Position numbers and translations under genes: made by a program | Part shown: one piece after another, positions 9,301 through 24,300 of the stretch | Numbering within the stretch: the stretch's first letter is position 1 | Layout of the letters: each line of letters opens with the position of its first letter | Notes under the pieces: generated by a model | The model's input: only the letters and a program-made list of their open reading frames with translations | Told to the model about the DNA's origin: nothing | The model's database searches: none | Source of the DNA: Vibrio splendidus | GTDB lineage: Bacteria; Pseudomonadota; Gammaproteobacteria; Enterobacterales; Vibrionaceae | Assembly (NCBI RefSeq): GCF_001557875.1 | Contig: NZ_LNRF01000003.1 | Span: forward strand, 1-64,000 | Direction of reading: 5' to 3' | DNA: 64,000 bases

Positions 9301-12300
9301 TGTTATGCTCACCGGAGTTAAATACGATCTTATCTAGCGACTGAGCCGGAACATCAAGAGTCCAGATCTGTGTCACTGGATCATAGCTAGCCAAGGTGGT
9401 TCCATCTGGATAGTAGATAGAGGCATCTTGAGGAACACCAGCAACTTCTACTCGAAGTGTCTCTGGCGCATTCTCGGTATAAGTGCCGCTTCCGGTTGCA
9501 GATAGCTCTTTATCCAAAATCGTCGCATTGATTTCGATATCAATGTTTTGACCTTCATTGCCTGTCACTGAATCGGTTGGGTTGGTATCTACATCATCGC
9601 CCACAGGTACCACATGCAGTTTGAAGCTTGGTAGATTTGCCGCCGCAGTAGGCACGCCCAACAAAGATTCTTGAGTGAAGACCTCAACGCCAAACTCAGC
9701 GGTACCACTGAAATTTTTAGGAGGTAAAATCGACAATTCACTCAAGTCAAATGACAGCCCTGAAGCTTGCGGTAGTTGAACACTCCATTCACCTCCACCG
9801 TTGTTCTTTATCGTGTAAGCTGAACCCGAGTCTGCACTCATCAAGAAGCCGTCTGGCACACCTGTAAACTTAACCGAAACAAACTGCTCAGAGCCATCGA
9901 GGTCAGTCAATGCAATAGATACTGGCCCAGTTCCAGACAGTGAAATAGGCTGATCTTCATTACCCGTAATCTCAATCACATCAGGGTCACTGCCCGGCCC
10001 TGTGACAAGTACATCATCGACAACCGGAACAACATCAAAACTAACACTCGTATTGAAAGTGTCGGAGTCTGCTGCCGTGCCTACAGGAGAAGCAGGATCA
10101 TTATAGGATGCTGTATCTGTCACTGTGCCGCTGACATTAATCTGCACTTGGTTAATATCATTTCCAGTTGGATAATTCGCTATTGCCCTAAAGAGCACGT
10201 TATCGAGTGCACCAGCCGCGATTTCAGCTTGATTAAACGTCACAGTTGTTCCTAATGACGCGCCCGTACCGTCATAGAATGCCCCTATCGAAGGATCATC
10301 CAAGGTCAAGGTAATGGAGGTAAACTCTTCTTGGCCACCTTCTAAACCTGAAACTTGATCCGAAATGGTCGAATTGAAGTCGAGCTGAATATAGGTGTCT
10401 TCGTAACCCACTGGATCTTGTCCAGCCTGGCCGTCGTTATCAACAGGATTGAAGAGATCATCAAGAGAGCCTACAACATTAACTTCAATTGTTGGGTCCG
10501 TTTCTGCATCTGGTGCTACCTTAATAACTACCTCTGTGTCTAACGTCTTCTCATCACCCGATAGAAGGTCTTTAGTCACGATCGAGATTGGCAACCTAAA
10601 GTCACCAGAATAGTCTGCAGGTAAATTGAGCAGCAACCCAGCAAAGTCTGTTGAAACACCCTGTTCTACGGTTGTCTCAAATACATATTTTCCGTTAACG
10701 AAATCGATATCACTATTGCCAGATACGCTGATTGGGAATGTAACTTCATTTGGCGTTCCTGGATTTATAGTGATGCTGTCGTCGATAATAATCGTTACTT
10801 GGTCAGTCGAGTCGTCTTCACCCGAGAAGGTAATCAAGCTATTTAATGCTATACCAAGATCGAGTTGTGTATCTTCAATGGCATCAATAACACTGTCTGG
10901 CACTAAAGCAATGTCAGCAGCAACTTTATCTGGGGCTGTCAGCACTTCAGGATAAGAAAGCGTGACCTCTCCCGTACGTTGCACTTGGGCAGACGTCTCA
11001 TTGTTAGCATCACCAGGATCTGATACCAAAGTGAAAATTGTCATCTTGATATCATTGAAATCAGTAACGACATCATCTGCATCATTGGCAGGGGTGAAAT
11101 CTAGCCCACTAGGAGCACTGACACTGAAGGCATCTTCATTGGTTACAACCCAACGGCCACCACCTTCGTATGCAGCCCCGTTAACGACGAGTTGTCCCAA
11201 CACTTCATCAGACAGCGCACTTCCGTCGGTATTAGTTAACTGGACGATCACTTCATCGACTTGTTCTTCTACTGTGCTTAAATCTGTTTCTTGGTATCGG
11301 ACAACGTATTCATCCGAAATTGATGTGTTATCACTGTTCGTTGTAAATTTAATTACGCCATTAGCATCAGCCGTAATCGTAGTGAGATCTCCAGTGCCAT
11401 TTTCATTTGAAACAACAATCTTGTTGTCGGCATCTCCAGGTTCAACAACGGGTCTTACACGTACATCTATAGTGCCGGTAATAGTGGCTGTCACAATACC
11501 TTCACCAGGATTTGTGGCATCAACGTATTCATGATCTCTTTCTTCAATCATGACAACCGTATTAAGCGTAAAGTCGGTGCTCGAATCTTGAGCTGGCGTT
11601 ATCTGGATAAAGTTATTGTTCAGCGCGATCTGAGTAAAGTCTTCTGCCGTCTGACCGCTCTTCGGAGTGATGGTCAAAGTACCTGCAGCTGCATCGTACA
11701 CCTGAGTTACGTCGCCGTTAACCACAACACTTTCAACATCAGTTGGAATACCACTGATGACAATAGAAGTGAAATGCTCATCATCATCAATATAATCCGT
11801 GCCCTCTGGGTGCCAATCAATGTTGATCGCGGTATCTTCATCACCATTAGTAACCGTGTTATACGTCGCAGAGGTATCGATTCTAGGTTCGACTAGCACT
11901 CGAATTTCTTGATCAAACGTAAGCGTGTGACCATCGTTCTCAGTCACAATCACTTTACCTTGAATATGAATATTCTCAGTTGAAGAGTCCACAGGTCTGA
12001 TACGGATCCCTGACGTTTTACCCGCCTCAGTAATATTAGCTTCATAGATAGGTTTAGATAAGTCAGGGCTACCACCCGGCCCGGTTTCGTAACCGACAAA
12101 GTTAAGGTCAATAACCGTACCGTCCCCATCTTCCAAAATTACGCCGTCAGGAATACCCGAAAGGATAACGGTTATGGATTCTGAACCATCGTCCGGTAAT
12201 GGTGTGGTGCCAGTCTCCGGCTTTCTCTCACCCGACAATACGGTGAAATCAAGCTCGGCAAAGCTATCGCCATTTTGGCTCTCTTGAATCGTCGTTTGCA

Positions 12301-15300
12301 CACCATTTACAGAGCCGTCTGTAATGGCACTCCAAGCCGTGCCATTCGTTCCACCATAAGGAGTATCAGCAACGCCTTTCACCTCAACATTAACAGTTTT
12401 AGTCCCCAGGATTTCTTCGTCGACTTGAGCACCCGTTGATAGGTTTGCAGTGTCTTTGACCACGCCCGTTATATCGAAGGTGAAATCTACATTACTGTGT
12501 TTGGTTGGAACAACCTCAACGTTTGCCAAATCGGAATACGCTATTTCTTGGTAATCGATACCATTAATAGTGACTGTTGGAACGACATTCGTGGTCCCTA
12601 GGTAATAGAGCACCGCACCTTCAGTAATATTGCTGATACGAACAAACAATTCTTCAGAGCCGTCAGTGTCCACCGAGCCGTTCATGGTGATCACTTCGTC
12701 CAGCGTGAAGGCATCTTTGTTAGCCAAAGGACCGATATAATCTGGATCATCAATGTTGTCTTCGTTAATACGAATCCTGTTAACACTGAAGGTTCCCGGA
12801 TCGGCATCGGCAGTCACATCAATGATAATATTCTGTTCGACAGAGCGAGCAGTTGTCTTATCATTTGCCCCGCCGTTAGCCGAATCATCGTATGGGTTGA
12901 GCGTCTCCTCAGTAATTGCCGTTGCTTTGAACTCAATTTGTCCAGAGAAGTTGTCGATTGGATTAACCACGGTGCTATTGATATCTGCGGCAGCAATCGT
13001 GTAGACACCATTAACTGGCGTTAACACATTGCCATTTTGATCCAACAGCTCAAACTTCCCGTCACCTTGAACTGCTTCTAGCTCATAGGTAATCGTCTCA
13101 GTATTACTGTTATCTTGCGACTCTGCATTCAGCTGAAGTGTCACATTGTCTTGATCTTCATTCACTTGATATTGATACGTACTATTCGCATCATCCCAAG
13201 TGGCAATATCCGCTACCGCTTCAATCTCAATTCTGAAGTTTGAATTTACTGTATGGTCAAGCGTGCCATTATTATCAATTTCGAGCTCATAACGAACTCG
13301 CCCACCAGTTTCATCCGAACTAGCGTGTTGGTCCGGAACAAAGAACAAGTTATCTATCGTCGCGATAGTTTGTCTTGGTTCATTCGGATTTGGAGCAAAG
13401 CTTTGTTCGAGCTGAGGAGGGCCAAATATAATGCTCCCATTTGACGCAGGCATTAATTCAATATAATCAGTACCATCGAAGTAATAAAACGTACCTTGAT
13501 GACTGTCACCTCCGTTCGGGCTTTTAATCGTCAACTGCCCAATAGATTCAGCGTTGTCTTGGTCATACAGGTTAACTTGCAGTGCAACTTGCGCTGGTGC
13601 ATTAGGCAAACCATTTTGGTTATCTTGAACATTCTCAAAAGCGGGTTCATCACCCGATGCGTAAGGTATCGTTAAATCTCTACCCGCATCCTCAAACGTA
13701 GTCACTTTCAGCGAGATAGCTGACGAGTTTCGATCTGTAATAGTGATATCTAATGGTGTTTCTGATGTATCTAAATCCCCATCTGTTGCAATCACATTAA
13801 TAGAGAAATCTATTGTCTCACCGTCATGCTCTAGATAACCGTTAGCTCTAAACTCAACCTCACCATTTGAGTTAATACGCAATCGACCAAGCTCACGAGT
13901 ATCAACACCTCCATTGGTCTGCTCGTATACTCGAACCTCTTGACTACCATTGTTTAAATCGAAACCATCACTGTAAGGCCCACTATTTCCGGTACGGAAA
14001 ACGATATCAGCGCCATTGCTAGTAATACCTTCAATTCGACTCAGAACAGCACCATCAGCACCCACATCCGTCGTATTGGCAAACATGTCAACTTTGGAGT
14101 TACCATAGCCCTGACCTTCAAGACGAGTAATCGACTGGGTTGTCACCAGTGGAACATCATCAGTCACGGTAATTTTCAAATCGATAGCATTCGATTGGTC
14201 TTGGTCGAAATCTTCAGCCACGACTGAGAAATCAAGCTCTATGGTGTTTTCATCCGCGCCATCAGGGTGTTTAAGTGGTTTAAATAACTCAAATTGATAA
14301 CTGTTGTTTGAGGTATCAAAAATAATTTCAAACACAGGCTGATTGCTGGTTACTGTCTGTGCAACATAAGTGAAGGTAGTGCCGCTTTGTGAAACAGGCA
14401 GCCACTCTAAGCTTTCTCCATCAGAGGTTAAGCCCGCGATAACTAAGTCTTCATCGACCAGTTCATACTTAACAACGCCATCAGCACCTTCATCAACCGT
14501 GAATAGTCCGTTAATAAGGGTATCTTCGGATTGATCCGAACCAATCCCAGTAAGATCATCTTCATCAACAACCGTTTCACCTGTTGGCGCACTCATTACT
14601 GGCACATCATCAAGCACTTCGATTGGCAATACATATTGATTAGAATCATCACCGTCACCATCAACCGCAACGACATCGAATGGAATCGTTAAGGTATTGG
14701 AATTCGGACTTGTTGGATGATTTAAAGGCCCTAATAGCGTAAATGTATACGAACCATTATCACCTAATTCCAACGTGAAGATTGGCGCCCCGCTTGTCGT
14801 CGTACCTTGATAGGTGGTTGTGTTAGCTGCCCCTGTGATTTCTGTAATAGAAATCGCTTCAGTTCCAGAGGTCAATGTCGCTTCAAGAGCAGAGATATTA
14901 CGCAGTTCGTAAACCTCTACTTGGTCAGCACCTTCTGTCGTGACAAATGCACCTGTCGCTTGTGAAACCACAGAGCCCAAGTCATCTTCATCAACCACAA
15001 ACGTGCTGGTCGCTGTCGTGTCAGTAATGACAGGCACATCATCGGTTATAGTAACGGTCAGAGGTTTCATTACAGAATCGGTATTGTCTTGGTCGACTGC
15101 GATCACTGGTAAAGTGAAGATTTGATCGTTGTTGCCTTGTACAGGCAGGTGATCGAGCTCTTCCAATAAAGTGAACGTGTATTCGCCTAGCACCACACTA
15201 CTAAAAGTGATGGTGAAAATATCGGTTTGGACACCACCACTTTCAACGTAACCAATATAATGATCGCTGTTTAGAGGATCTTCTTTTAACTGAACCACCA

Positions 15301-18300
15301 AACCATCCGCTTTCAAATCGCCCGACGTGTTGAACTGGGTGGTATCAATACGGAAATGACTAACATCATCACTTCCCGCTGTGAAAGTAATGGTTTCAGT
15401 TTGGCTAACAGGTAAACCCGGTGAAGAGCCATCAATAAGATTCGCTTCTTCCAATGCAACTGTTGGTACCGTATCTATTACCGGTGGAGCGCCATCTGAG
15501 ATCGTCAGTGTTACTGTCGAGGTGACAATATCGCCATCTTTATCTTCTGATGTCACGGTAATGGTCTTAACGATGTCACCACCAGAATGATCCAGATTTC
15601 TATTCGGCTCAAAGCGCATATCACCTTCAAGCGTGATAAACAGCGAACCTTCCGTAAATACGAACTCTTGCTCACCAGTGTTGGTTTGCACTAGAGATTC
15701 TTCAGGCTGGCTACCATAAGTAAATTTGGTGATAGTCGCACCATCGGCACTTTGCGCAGGCATCACATCAAATGTCGTTGTGGTAGGCGTGCCTGTGCTA
15801 GGCTCTGTGATGCTAAGCGCACCAGATTGCATTAATTGAACGTCATCACTGATGGTCACAGAAAGCGGTTTAGACGGTGAAATATCGCCATCGGTGTCTT
15901 GCGCATACACCGACAAGTCAAAGCTGAGATCGTTGTTTCCTAGTCCGTCAACATGATCCAAACGCTCAAGCAAAGTAAACGTGTACTCACTCGGATTCGT
16001 ATCATCAAAATCTAGGGTAAAGATAACTTTCTCAACACCCGAGCCATCCGTTGTGAATGCTATGTAATCCCCTGAACCCACAGGCTCTTCACGCAAGCTC
16101 AATTCAAGGCCATCAGACTTCAATACACCGCTGGTATTAAACAGCCCTACTTCAACGACAATTTTCTCAATATCATCACTGCTTGCTAGTGAAGTAATAG
16201 TCTGGGTCACGCTAACTGGGTTGCCACTCGGTGTTGAACCATCAGCCAGTAAGCTTTCAGACAAGCTAACGCTCGGCACTACATTCAACGTTGGTCCATC
16301 ACCATCAACAATTGTAAGAGTGACAGCTGATGAAAAGGTGTCCTTATCAAAGTCAGAAGACGTAAACACAATAGACTTAACAATGTCGCCTGCAGAGTGG
16401 TCAAGATTACGATTTGGCTCAAACCTTACATCGCCATCCAAAGTGACAAACAACGAGCCTTCCGTGAAAACAAATTCCTGCTCACCGCTGATGTTTTGAT
16501 TCAAAGTAATCGCAGATCCACCGTCATAGGTGAACTGTGTAATGGTTGCTCCATCAGCACTTGGCGTAGGCAAGACATCAACGGTCAAGGTAGTTGGTGT
16601 GCCAGTATTTGGCTCTGTGATGGTTAAAGAGCCATCTTGCATCTGCTGAAGGTCATCTTGAATGGTGACAACAACATCACGCTTAACCGAGTCATCACCA
16701 TCAGTATCAACCGCATAAACAGGCAAGTTGAAGTTAAGGTCGTTATTGAGAGCGCCATCAAGGTGATCGAGTGCCTCAATCAGCATGAAGGTGAACTGAC
16801 CTTTATTGACACTATCAAAATCAATGGTGAATACATTGGTTACGTTACCCGCCCCATCATCAGTAAATCCGATGTAATCGCCAGGTGAAGCAGGATCTTC
16901 TTTTAGCTGAACAACAAGACCATTTGATTTCAGCACATCGCCAGGATTGAACTCGTTGGTCGCAATTCTGAAGTGACTCAAATCATCACTACCCACCGTG
17001 TAGGTAATGGTTTGTGTTGAGCTCACCGCAGAACCACTTGGTGTTGAGCCATCTGCTAGGTTCACTTCCGATAAGTTCACGCTAGGTACGACATCGATGA
17101 CCGGATCAATACCATCTTGGATCGTCAATGTGACATCCGCGGTATCAGTATCGTTATCAAAGTCGCTGGTCGTTACAACAATCGTTCTAACAATATCACC
17201 CGCTGAGTGATCCAGGTTTCGATTTGGCTCAAAACGAACTTCGCCTTCAATCGTGATGTACAGTAAACCATCGGTTAAGGTAAATACCTGCTCTGTCGAT
17301 ACATTCGGATCCAAGGTGACGGCAGTACCACCATCGTAAATAAATTGGGTTACCTTTGCGCCATCAGCACTTTGAGTCGGCATAACATCAATGGTTGGCG
17401 TAGTTGGTGTGCCAGCCACTAGATCAGCCAGTGAAGGCTCAACAATATTCAATGAACCGTCTTGTACACCTTGTACATCATCGGTAATGGTCACTGTCAT
17501 TGGTGACATCGCCGATTCATCACCGTCGGTATCCACAGCTAAAACAGGCACATCGAAATTTAAGGTGTTGTTCTGCAGGCCATCCACATGGTCTAACGCT
17601 TCAAGCAGTGTAAACGTGTATTGTCCTAAATTGGTGGTTGAGAAACTGATCGTGAAGACGTTGGTTTCTACGTTAGCACCGTCTTTTACAAAGCCAGTGT
17701 AGTTACCAGAGTTCGCTGGCTGCTCTTTAATCTCAACCTCTAATCCATTCGACTTCAAAGCACCCGAAGTATTGAACTGAGCAGGGTCAATTCTGAAATG
17801 ACTAACATCATCACTACCCTCGGTATAGGTAATCACTTGAGTCATCGATACTGGATTGCCCGTTGGCGCAGAGCCATCAGCCAGATCGACCTCAGAAAGG
17901 CTCACACCAGGAATGACGTTGATGATTGGTAGATCACCATCCGTAATAGTTAGCGTTACTGTCGAAGTCACCACATCACTATCAGAATCACTTGAACTGA
18001 CGACTATCGACTTAACGATATCCCCGCCCGAGTGATTAAGATCGCGGTTCGGTTCAAAGCGAACATCGCCTTGCAGCGTGATATAGAGCGAGCCTTCAGC
18101 AACCACAAACTTTTGCTCACCCGTATTACTCTGGTCAAGCGTAAACACGGTACCATTGTCGTAATTGATTTGGGTGATAGTCGTGCCATCAGCCCCTTCT
18201 TGATCAAGAACGTTGACGGTCGTGGTTGTCGGCGTACCCGCGGCTAAGTCAGCCACTGTTGGCTCTTCAATGCTGAGAGCACCATCCACCATGACTTGAA

Positions 18301-21300
18301 TATCATCGGTAATCGTTACAGCCAGAGGTGACATCAGAGAGTCATCGCCGTCGCTATCGACCGCGTACACAGGCAAGTTAAACGTTAGATCGTTATTACC
18401 TTGAATTGGTGTATGGTCAATCGCTTCTAGAAGCGTAAAGGTGTACTCACCTAAAGTCGTGCTGCTAAATGCAAGTGTGAAGACTGTGGTTTCTACATTT
18501 GAAATGTCAGTGGTGAAGCCAATATAGTTACCTGACCCCGCAGGCTCTTCTCGAATCTCAATCACTAAGCCATCAGATGTCAGGGTACCGCCAGTATTAA
18601 ACTCACTCGGCTCCAAACGGAATTTTTCAACATCATCACTTTGGTTGGTAAAAGTGATGGTTTCTGTTTGACTAACCGCACTACCACTTGGTGATGAGCC
18701 ATCAGCCAGATCCGCTTCTTTAAGTGATACGCTCGGTACCGCATCGATAGTCGGGTTATCACCATCAGTAATGGTCAAAGTTACGGTTGATGTCACTGGA
18801 TCATTATCAAAGTCATTGGATGTCACGACTATGGACTTAACAATGTCTTCGTTCGCGGAATGGTCTAGGTTACGGTTGGGTTCAAAGCGCATCTCACCTT
18901 GAAGCGTGATGTATAACTCACCTTCTGTGAAACTGAATTGCTGTTCGCCTACGATGCTCTGATCCAACGTTTTAACGACGCCACCAAAAGAAAACTCAGT
19001 GATGGTTGCACCATCGGCACTTTGGTTTGGCATCACATCAATGGTGTTAGTTGTCACCGTACCGTCAGCAAGATTTGGCTCAACGATATCTAGCGTGCCA
19101 TCTTGCATGATTTGAACATCATCACCGATAGTCACATTCAGTTGAGACACAACAGAATCATCACCATCGCTGTCTACCGCATAGACCGGAAGATCAAAGC
19201 TCAGATCATTGTTCGCTTGGCCATCTACATGGTCTAACGCTTCCAATAAAGTAAAGGTGTATTCACCAAGAGTCGCGGTCGAGAAGCTAATCGTGAACAC
19301 TGGGATTTCAGTGTTTGAACCATCGGTAATAAAACCGATATAAGTACCTGGACTCGCTGAATCTTCTTTAATCTCGACCACAAAACCATTCGATTTGAGA
19401 GCACCGCCGGCATTGAACTCGGTTGGTTCAATGCGGAAGCTGGTCACATCATCACTTTGATTAGTAAAGGTAATCGTCTCAGTTTGACTTACAGCACTAC
19501 CACTTGACGCTGAGCCATCAACAAGGTTGCTTTCAGACAGAGTAACGCTTGGCACCGTGTCAATGGTCGGGATATCACCATCGATAATCGTCAGGGTGAC
19601 GGTAGAGGTCACTGTATCCTTATCGAAATCGCTTGAGGTGACCTCGATCTGTTTAACTATATCTCCACCAGTATGGTCGAGATTACGATTCGGCTCGAAG
19701 CGAACGTCACCTTGGATAGTGATATACAGTGAACCTTCAGCAACAACGAACTTCTGCTCACCAGTGTTGTTCTGGTCAAGCGTTAACACAGTCCCGCCAT
19801 CATAAGTAAATTGTGTGATGGTCGCGCCGTCTGCCCCTTCTTGATCAAATACATTAACGGTAGTTGTCGTAGGTGTGCCCGCAGCCAAATCAGCAACCGC
19901 TGGCTCGACAATATTTAGAGCTCCGTCTTGCATGATTTGAACATCATCACCGATGGTCACATTCAACTGTGACACCAATGAATCGTCGCCGTCGGTGTCT
20001 ACCGCATAAACAGGAAGGTCAAAGCTAAGATCGTTGTTCGCTAAACCATCCACATGGTCTAACGCTTCCAATAACGTGAAAGTGTATTGGCCGAGGGTAG
20101 TACTAGAGAAACTGATCGTGAACACGTTGGTCTCGACGTTCGAACCATCAGTAACAAAACCGATGTAACCACCTGGTGTGGTTGGGTCTGCTTTTAGCTC
20201 AACCACCAGCCCATTTGATTTGAGCGCCCCACCAACATTGAACTCTGTCGGTTCAATGCGGAAACTCGCCACATCATCACTTTGATTAGTGAAGGTAATC
20301 GTCTCTGTTTGACTTACCGCGGCGCCGCTTGGTGTAGAACCATCACTCAAATTAGTTTCAGATAAAGTAACGCTCGGTACATTATCAATCGTTGGGATGT
20401 CACCATCGGTAATAGTCAACGTCACCGTAGAAGTAACAACATCACTATCTGAGTCGCTTGAAGTCACGACTATCGACTTAACGATGTCTCCACTTGTGTG
20501 GTCGAGGTTACGATTTGGTTCAAAGCGCACATCACCTTGCAGCGTGATATAAAGCGAACCTTCAGCAACTACAAACTTCTGCTCACCAGTATTGTTCTGG
20601 TCAAGCGTAAATACCGTGCCATTGTCGTAGTTGATTTGGGTGATGGTCGTGCCGTCAGCCCCTTCTTGATCAAGAACATTCACGGTCGTGGTTGTCGGTG
20701 TGCCAGCGGATAAATCGGCCACAGTCGGCTCTTCAATCGTAAAAGCACCATCTACCATGACTTGGATATCATCGGTAATCGTCACTGCAAGTGGCGACAT
20801 GAGAGAATCATCGCCATCGCTATCGACCGCGTACACTGGCAAGTTAAACGTTAGGTTGTTATTACCTTGAATTGGTGTGTGATCAATCGCTTCTATAAGC
20901 GTGAAGGTGTATTCACCTAAAGTCGTGCTGCTAAATGCAAGTGTGAAGACTGTGGTCTCGACATTTGAAGTGTCAGTGGTGAAACCAATGTAGTTACCCG
21001 AACCCGCAGGCTCTTCTCGAATCTCAATAACTAAACCATCAGATGTCAGAGTACCGCCAGTATTAAACTCACTCGGCTCCAAACGGAATTTTTCAACATC
21101 ATCACTTTGGTTGGTGAAGGTAATGGTTTGAGTGGAGCTTACCGCGCTGCCACTTGGAGCAGAGCCATCACTCAGATTAGTTTCAGATAAGCTAACCGTT
21201 GGAATAACATCAATGGTTGGGTTATCACCATCGGTGATGGTCAGAGTCACAGTGGATGTCACTGGATCGTTATCGAAGTCATTCGACGTCACGACTATAG

Positions 21301-24300
21301 ACTTAACAATGTCTTCGCTCGCGGAATGGTCCAGATTACGGTTTGGTTCAAAGCGCATGTCACCTTGAAGCGTGATGTACAACTCACCTTCTGTGAAACT
21401 GAATTGCTGTTCGCCAGTAATACTCTGATCCAGAGTTTGAACAATGCCGCCAAAAGAGAACTCAGTGACGGTTGCACCATCGGCACTTTGGTTTGGCATC
21501 ACATCAATAGTGTTGGTGGTCACCGTACCGTCAGCAAGATTAGGCTCAACAATATCTAATGTGCCATCTTGCATGATTTGAACGTCATCGCCGATGGTTA
21601 CATTGAGTTGAGACACTAAAGAATCATCGCCATCGCTGTCTACCACATAGACCGGAAGATCAAAGCTCAGATCATTGTTCGCTAGTCCATCTACATGGTC
21701 TAGCGCTTCAAGTAAGGTAAAGGTGTATTCACCTAACGTAGTAGCAGAGAAACTAATGGTGAACACTGGGATTTCAGTGCCCAAACCGTTGGTAATAAAA
21801 CCGATGTAAGTGCCCGGATTAGCAGAGTCTTCTTTTATCTCGACCGCAAACCCATTCGATTTCAGTGCCCCGCCCACATTGAACTCGGTTGGCTCAATAC
21901 GGAAACTCGCTACATCATCACTTTGGTTGGTGAAAGTAATCGTCTCTGTTTGACTGACAGCGCTGCCGCTTGGTGCAGAACCATCACTAAGGTTGGTTTC
22001 AGACAAAGTAACGCTTGGTACCGCATCAATGGTTGGGATATCACCATCAGTAATCGTCAGCGTCACTGTGGAAGTCAGTACATCGTTGTCTAAATCGCTT
22101 GAGGTCACCACTATCGACTTCACGATGTCTTCGCTAAGCGTGTGGTCTAGATTACGGTTTGGCTCAAAGCGTACTTCACCTTCAAGAGTGATGAACAACT
22201 CTCCTTCCGTGAAGCTAAATTGCTGCTCACCATTGTCCGTTTGATCCAGTGTTCGAACTTGACCATCATAAGTGAACTGAGTGATCGTCGCACCGTCAGC
22301 ACTTTGATTTGGCATCACGTCGATGGTGTTGGTTGTGACTGTACCATCTGCTAGATTTGGCTCAGTGATATCTAACGTACCACCTTGCATGATTTGAACA
22401 TCATCACCGATGGTTACGTTAAGCTGAGATACAAGCGAATCATCGCCATCACTGTCTACCGCATACACCGGCAGGTCAAAGCTCAGATCGTTGTTTGCAA
22501 GACCATCAACATGGTCTAACGCTTCAAGTAAAGTGAAAGTGTATTGGCCTAAATTGGTACTTGAGAAACTAATCGTGAATACATTGGTTTCAACGTTTGA
22601 ACCATCAGTAACAAAACCGATGTAACCGCCCGGTGTGGTTGGGTCGGCCTTCAGTTCAACCGCCAATCCATTTGATGTCAAAGCGCCACCAACATTGAAC
22701 TCAGTTGGTTCAATACGGAGACCAGTCACATCATCACTTTCAGTGGTGTAAGTAATACTTTGAGTTGAACTAACGGCACTGCCACTTGGCGCAGAGCCAT
22801 CATTCAAATTCGTTTCAGACAAGGTAACAGCTGGCACATTATCAATAGTTGGGATATCACCATCGGTAATGGTCAGCGTGACTGTTGAGGTCAGCACATC
22901 GTTATCGGAGTCACTGGAAGTGACCACGATTGATTTCACGATGTCTTCGCTTAGCGTGTGGTCTAGATTACGATTCGGCTCAAAGCGCACTTCACCTTGA
23001 AGCGTGATGAACAACTCACCTTCCGTGAAGCTAAACTGTTGCTCGCCATTATCATTTTGGTCAAGTGTTCGAAGCTGACCATCATAAGTGAATTGCGTGA
23101 TCGTCGCGCCATCGGCACTTTGATTTGGCATCACATCAATAGTGTTAGTTGTCACAGTGCCATCGGCAAGATTCGGCTCGACGATATCTAACGCACCATC
23201 TTGCATAATTTGAACATCATCGCCGATGGTCACATTTAACGGCGACATCACTGAATCATCACCGTCACTGTCTACCGCATACACGGGTAAACCAAAACTG
23301 AGCTCGTTGTTGCCACGGGCATCTTGGTGGTCCAAGGCTTCAAGCAAAGTGAAGGTATATTCACCTAATGTGGTGCTAGAAAAACTCAGCGTAAATACCG
23401 TGGTCTCTACATTCGTCGCACTGGTAGTAAAACCAATATAGTCACCCGACCCTGTCGGATCTTCACGTAATTCAACAGCTAAACCGTTCGATTTAAGATC
23501 ATCGTTGGTATTGAACTCAGTAGGCTCAATACGGAAACGAACCACATCATCACTTTGGTTGGTGAAGGTAATGGTTTGAGTGGAGCTTACCGCGCTGCCA
23601 CTTGGAGCAGAGCCATCACTCAGATTAGTTTCAGATAAGCTAACCGTTGGAATAACATCAATGGTTGGGTTATCACCATCGGTGATGGTCAAAGTTACGG
23701 TAGATGTCACTGGATCGTTATCAAAGTCATTCGACGTCACGACTATAGACTTAACAATGTCTTCGCTCGCGGAATGGTCCAGATTACGGTTTGGTTCAAA
23801 GCGCATTTCACCTTGGAGCGTGATGAACAACTCGCCTTCAGTGAAACTAAACTGTTGCTCGCCAGTATCATTCTGGTCAAGCGTTCGAAGTTGGCCGTCA
23901 TAGGTGAACTGAGTAATCGTCGCGCCATCTGCACTTTGGTTTGGCATCACATCAATAGTGTTGGTGGTCACCGTACCGTCAGCAAGATTAGGCTCGACGA
24001 TATCTAAGGTGCCATCTTGCATGATTTGAACATCATCACCGATAGTCACATTCAGTTGAGACACAACAGAATCATCACCATCGCTGTCTACCGCATATAC
24101 TGGAAGATCAAAGCTCAGATCGTTATTCGCTAGGCCATCCACATGGTCTAGCGCTTCAAGTAAGGTAAAGGTGTATTCACCTAACGTAGTAGCAGAGAAA
24201 CTAATGGTGAACACTGGGATTTCAGAGCCCGAACCGTTGGTAATAAAACCGATGTAAGTGCCCGGATTAGAAGAGTCTTCTTTTATCTCGACCGCAAACC

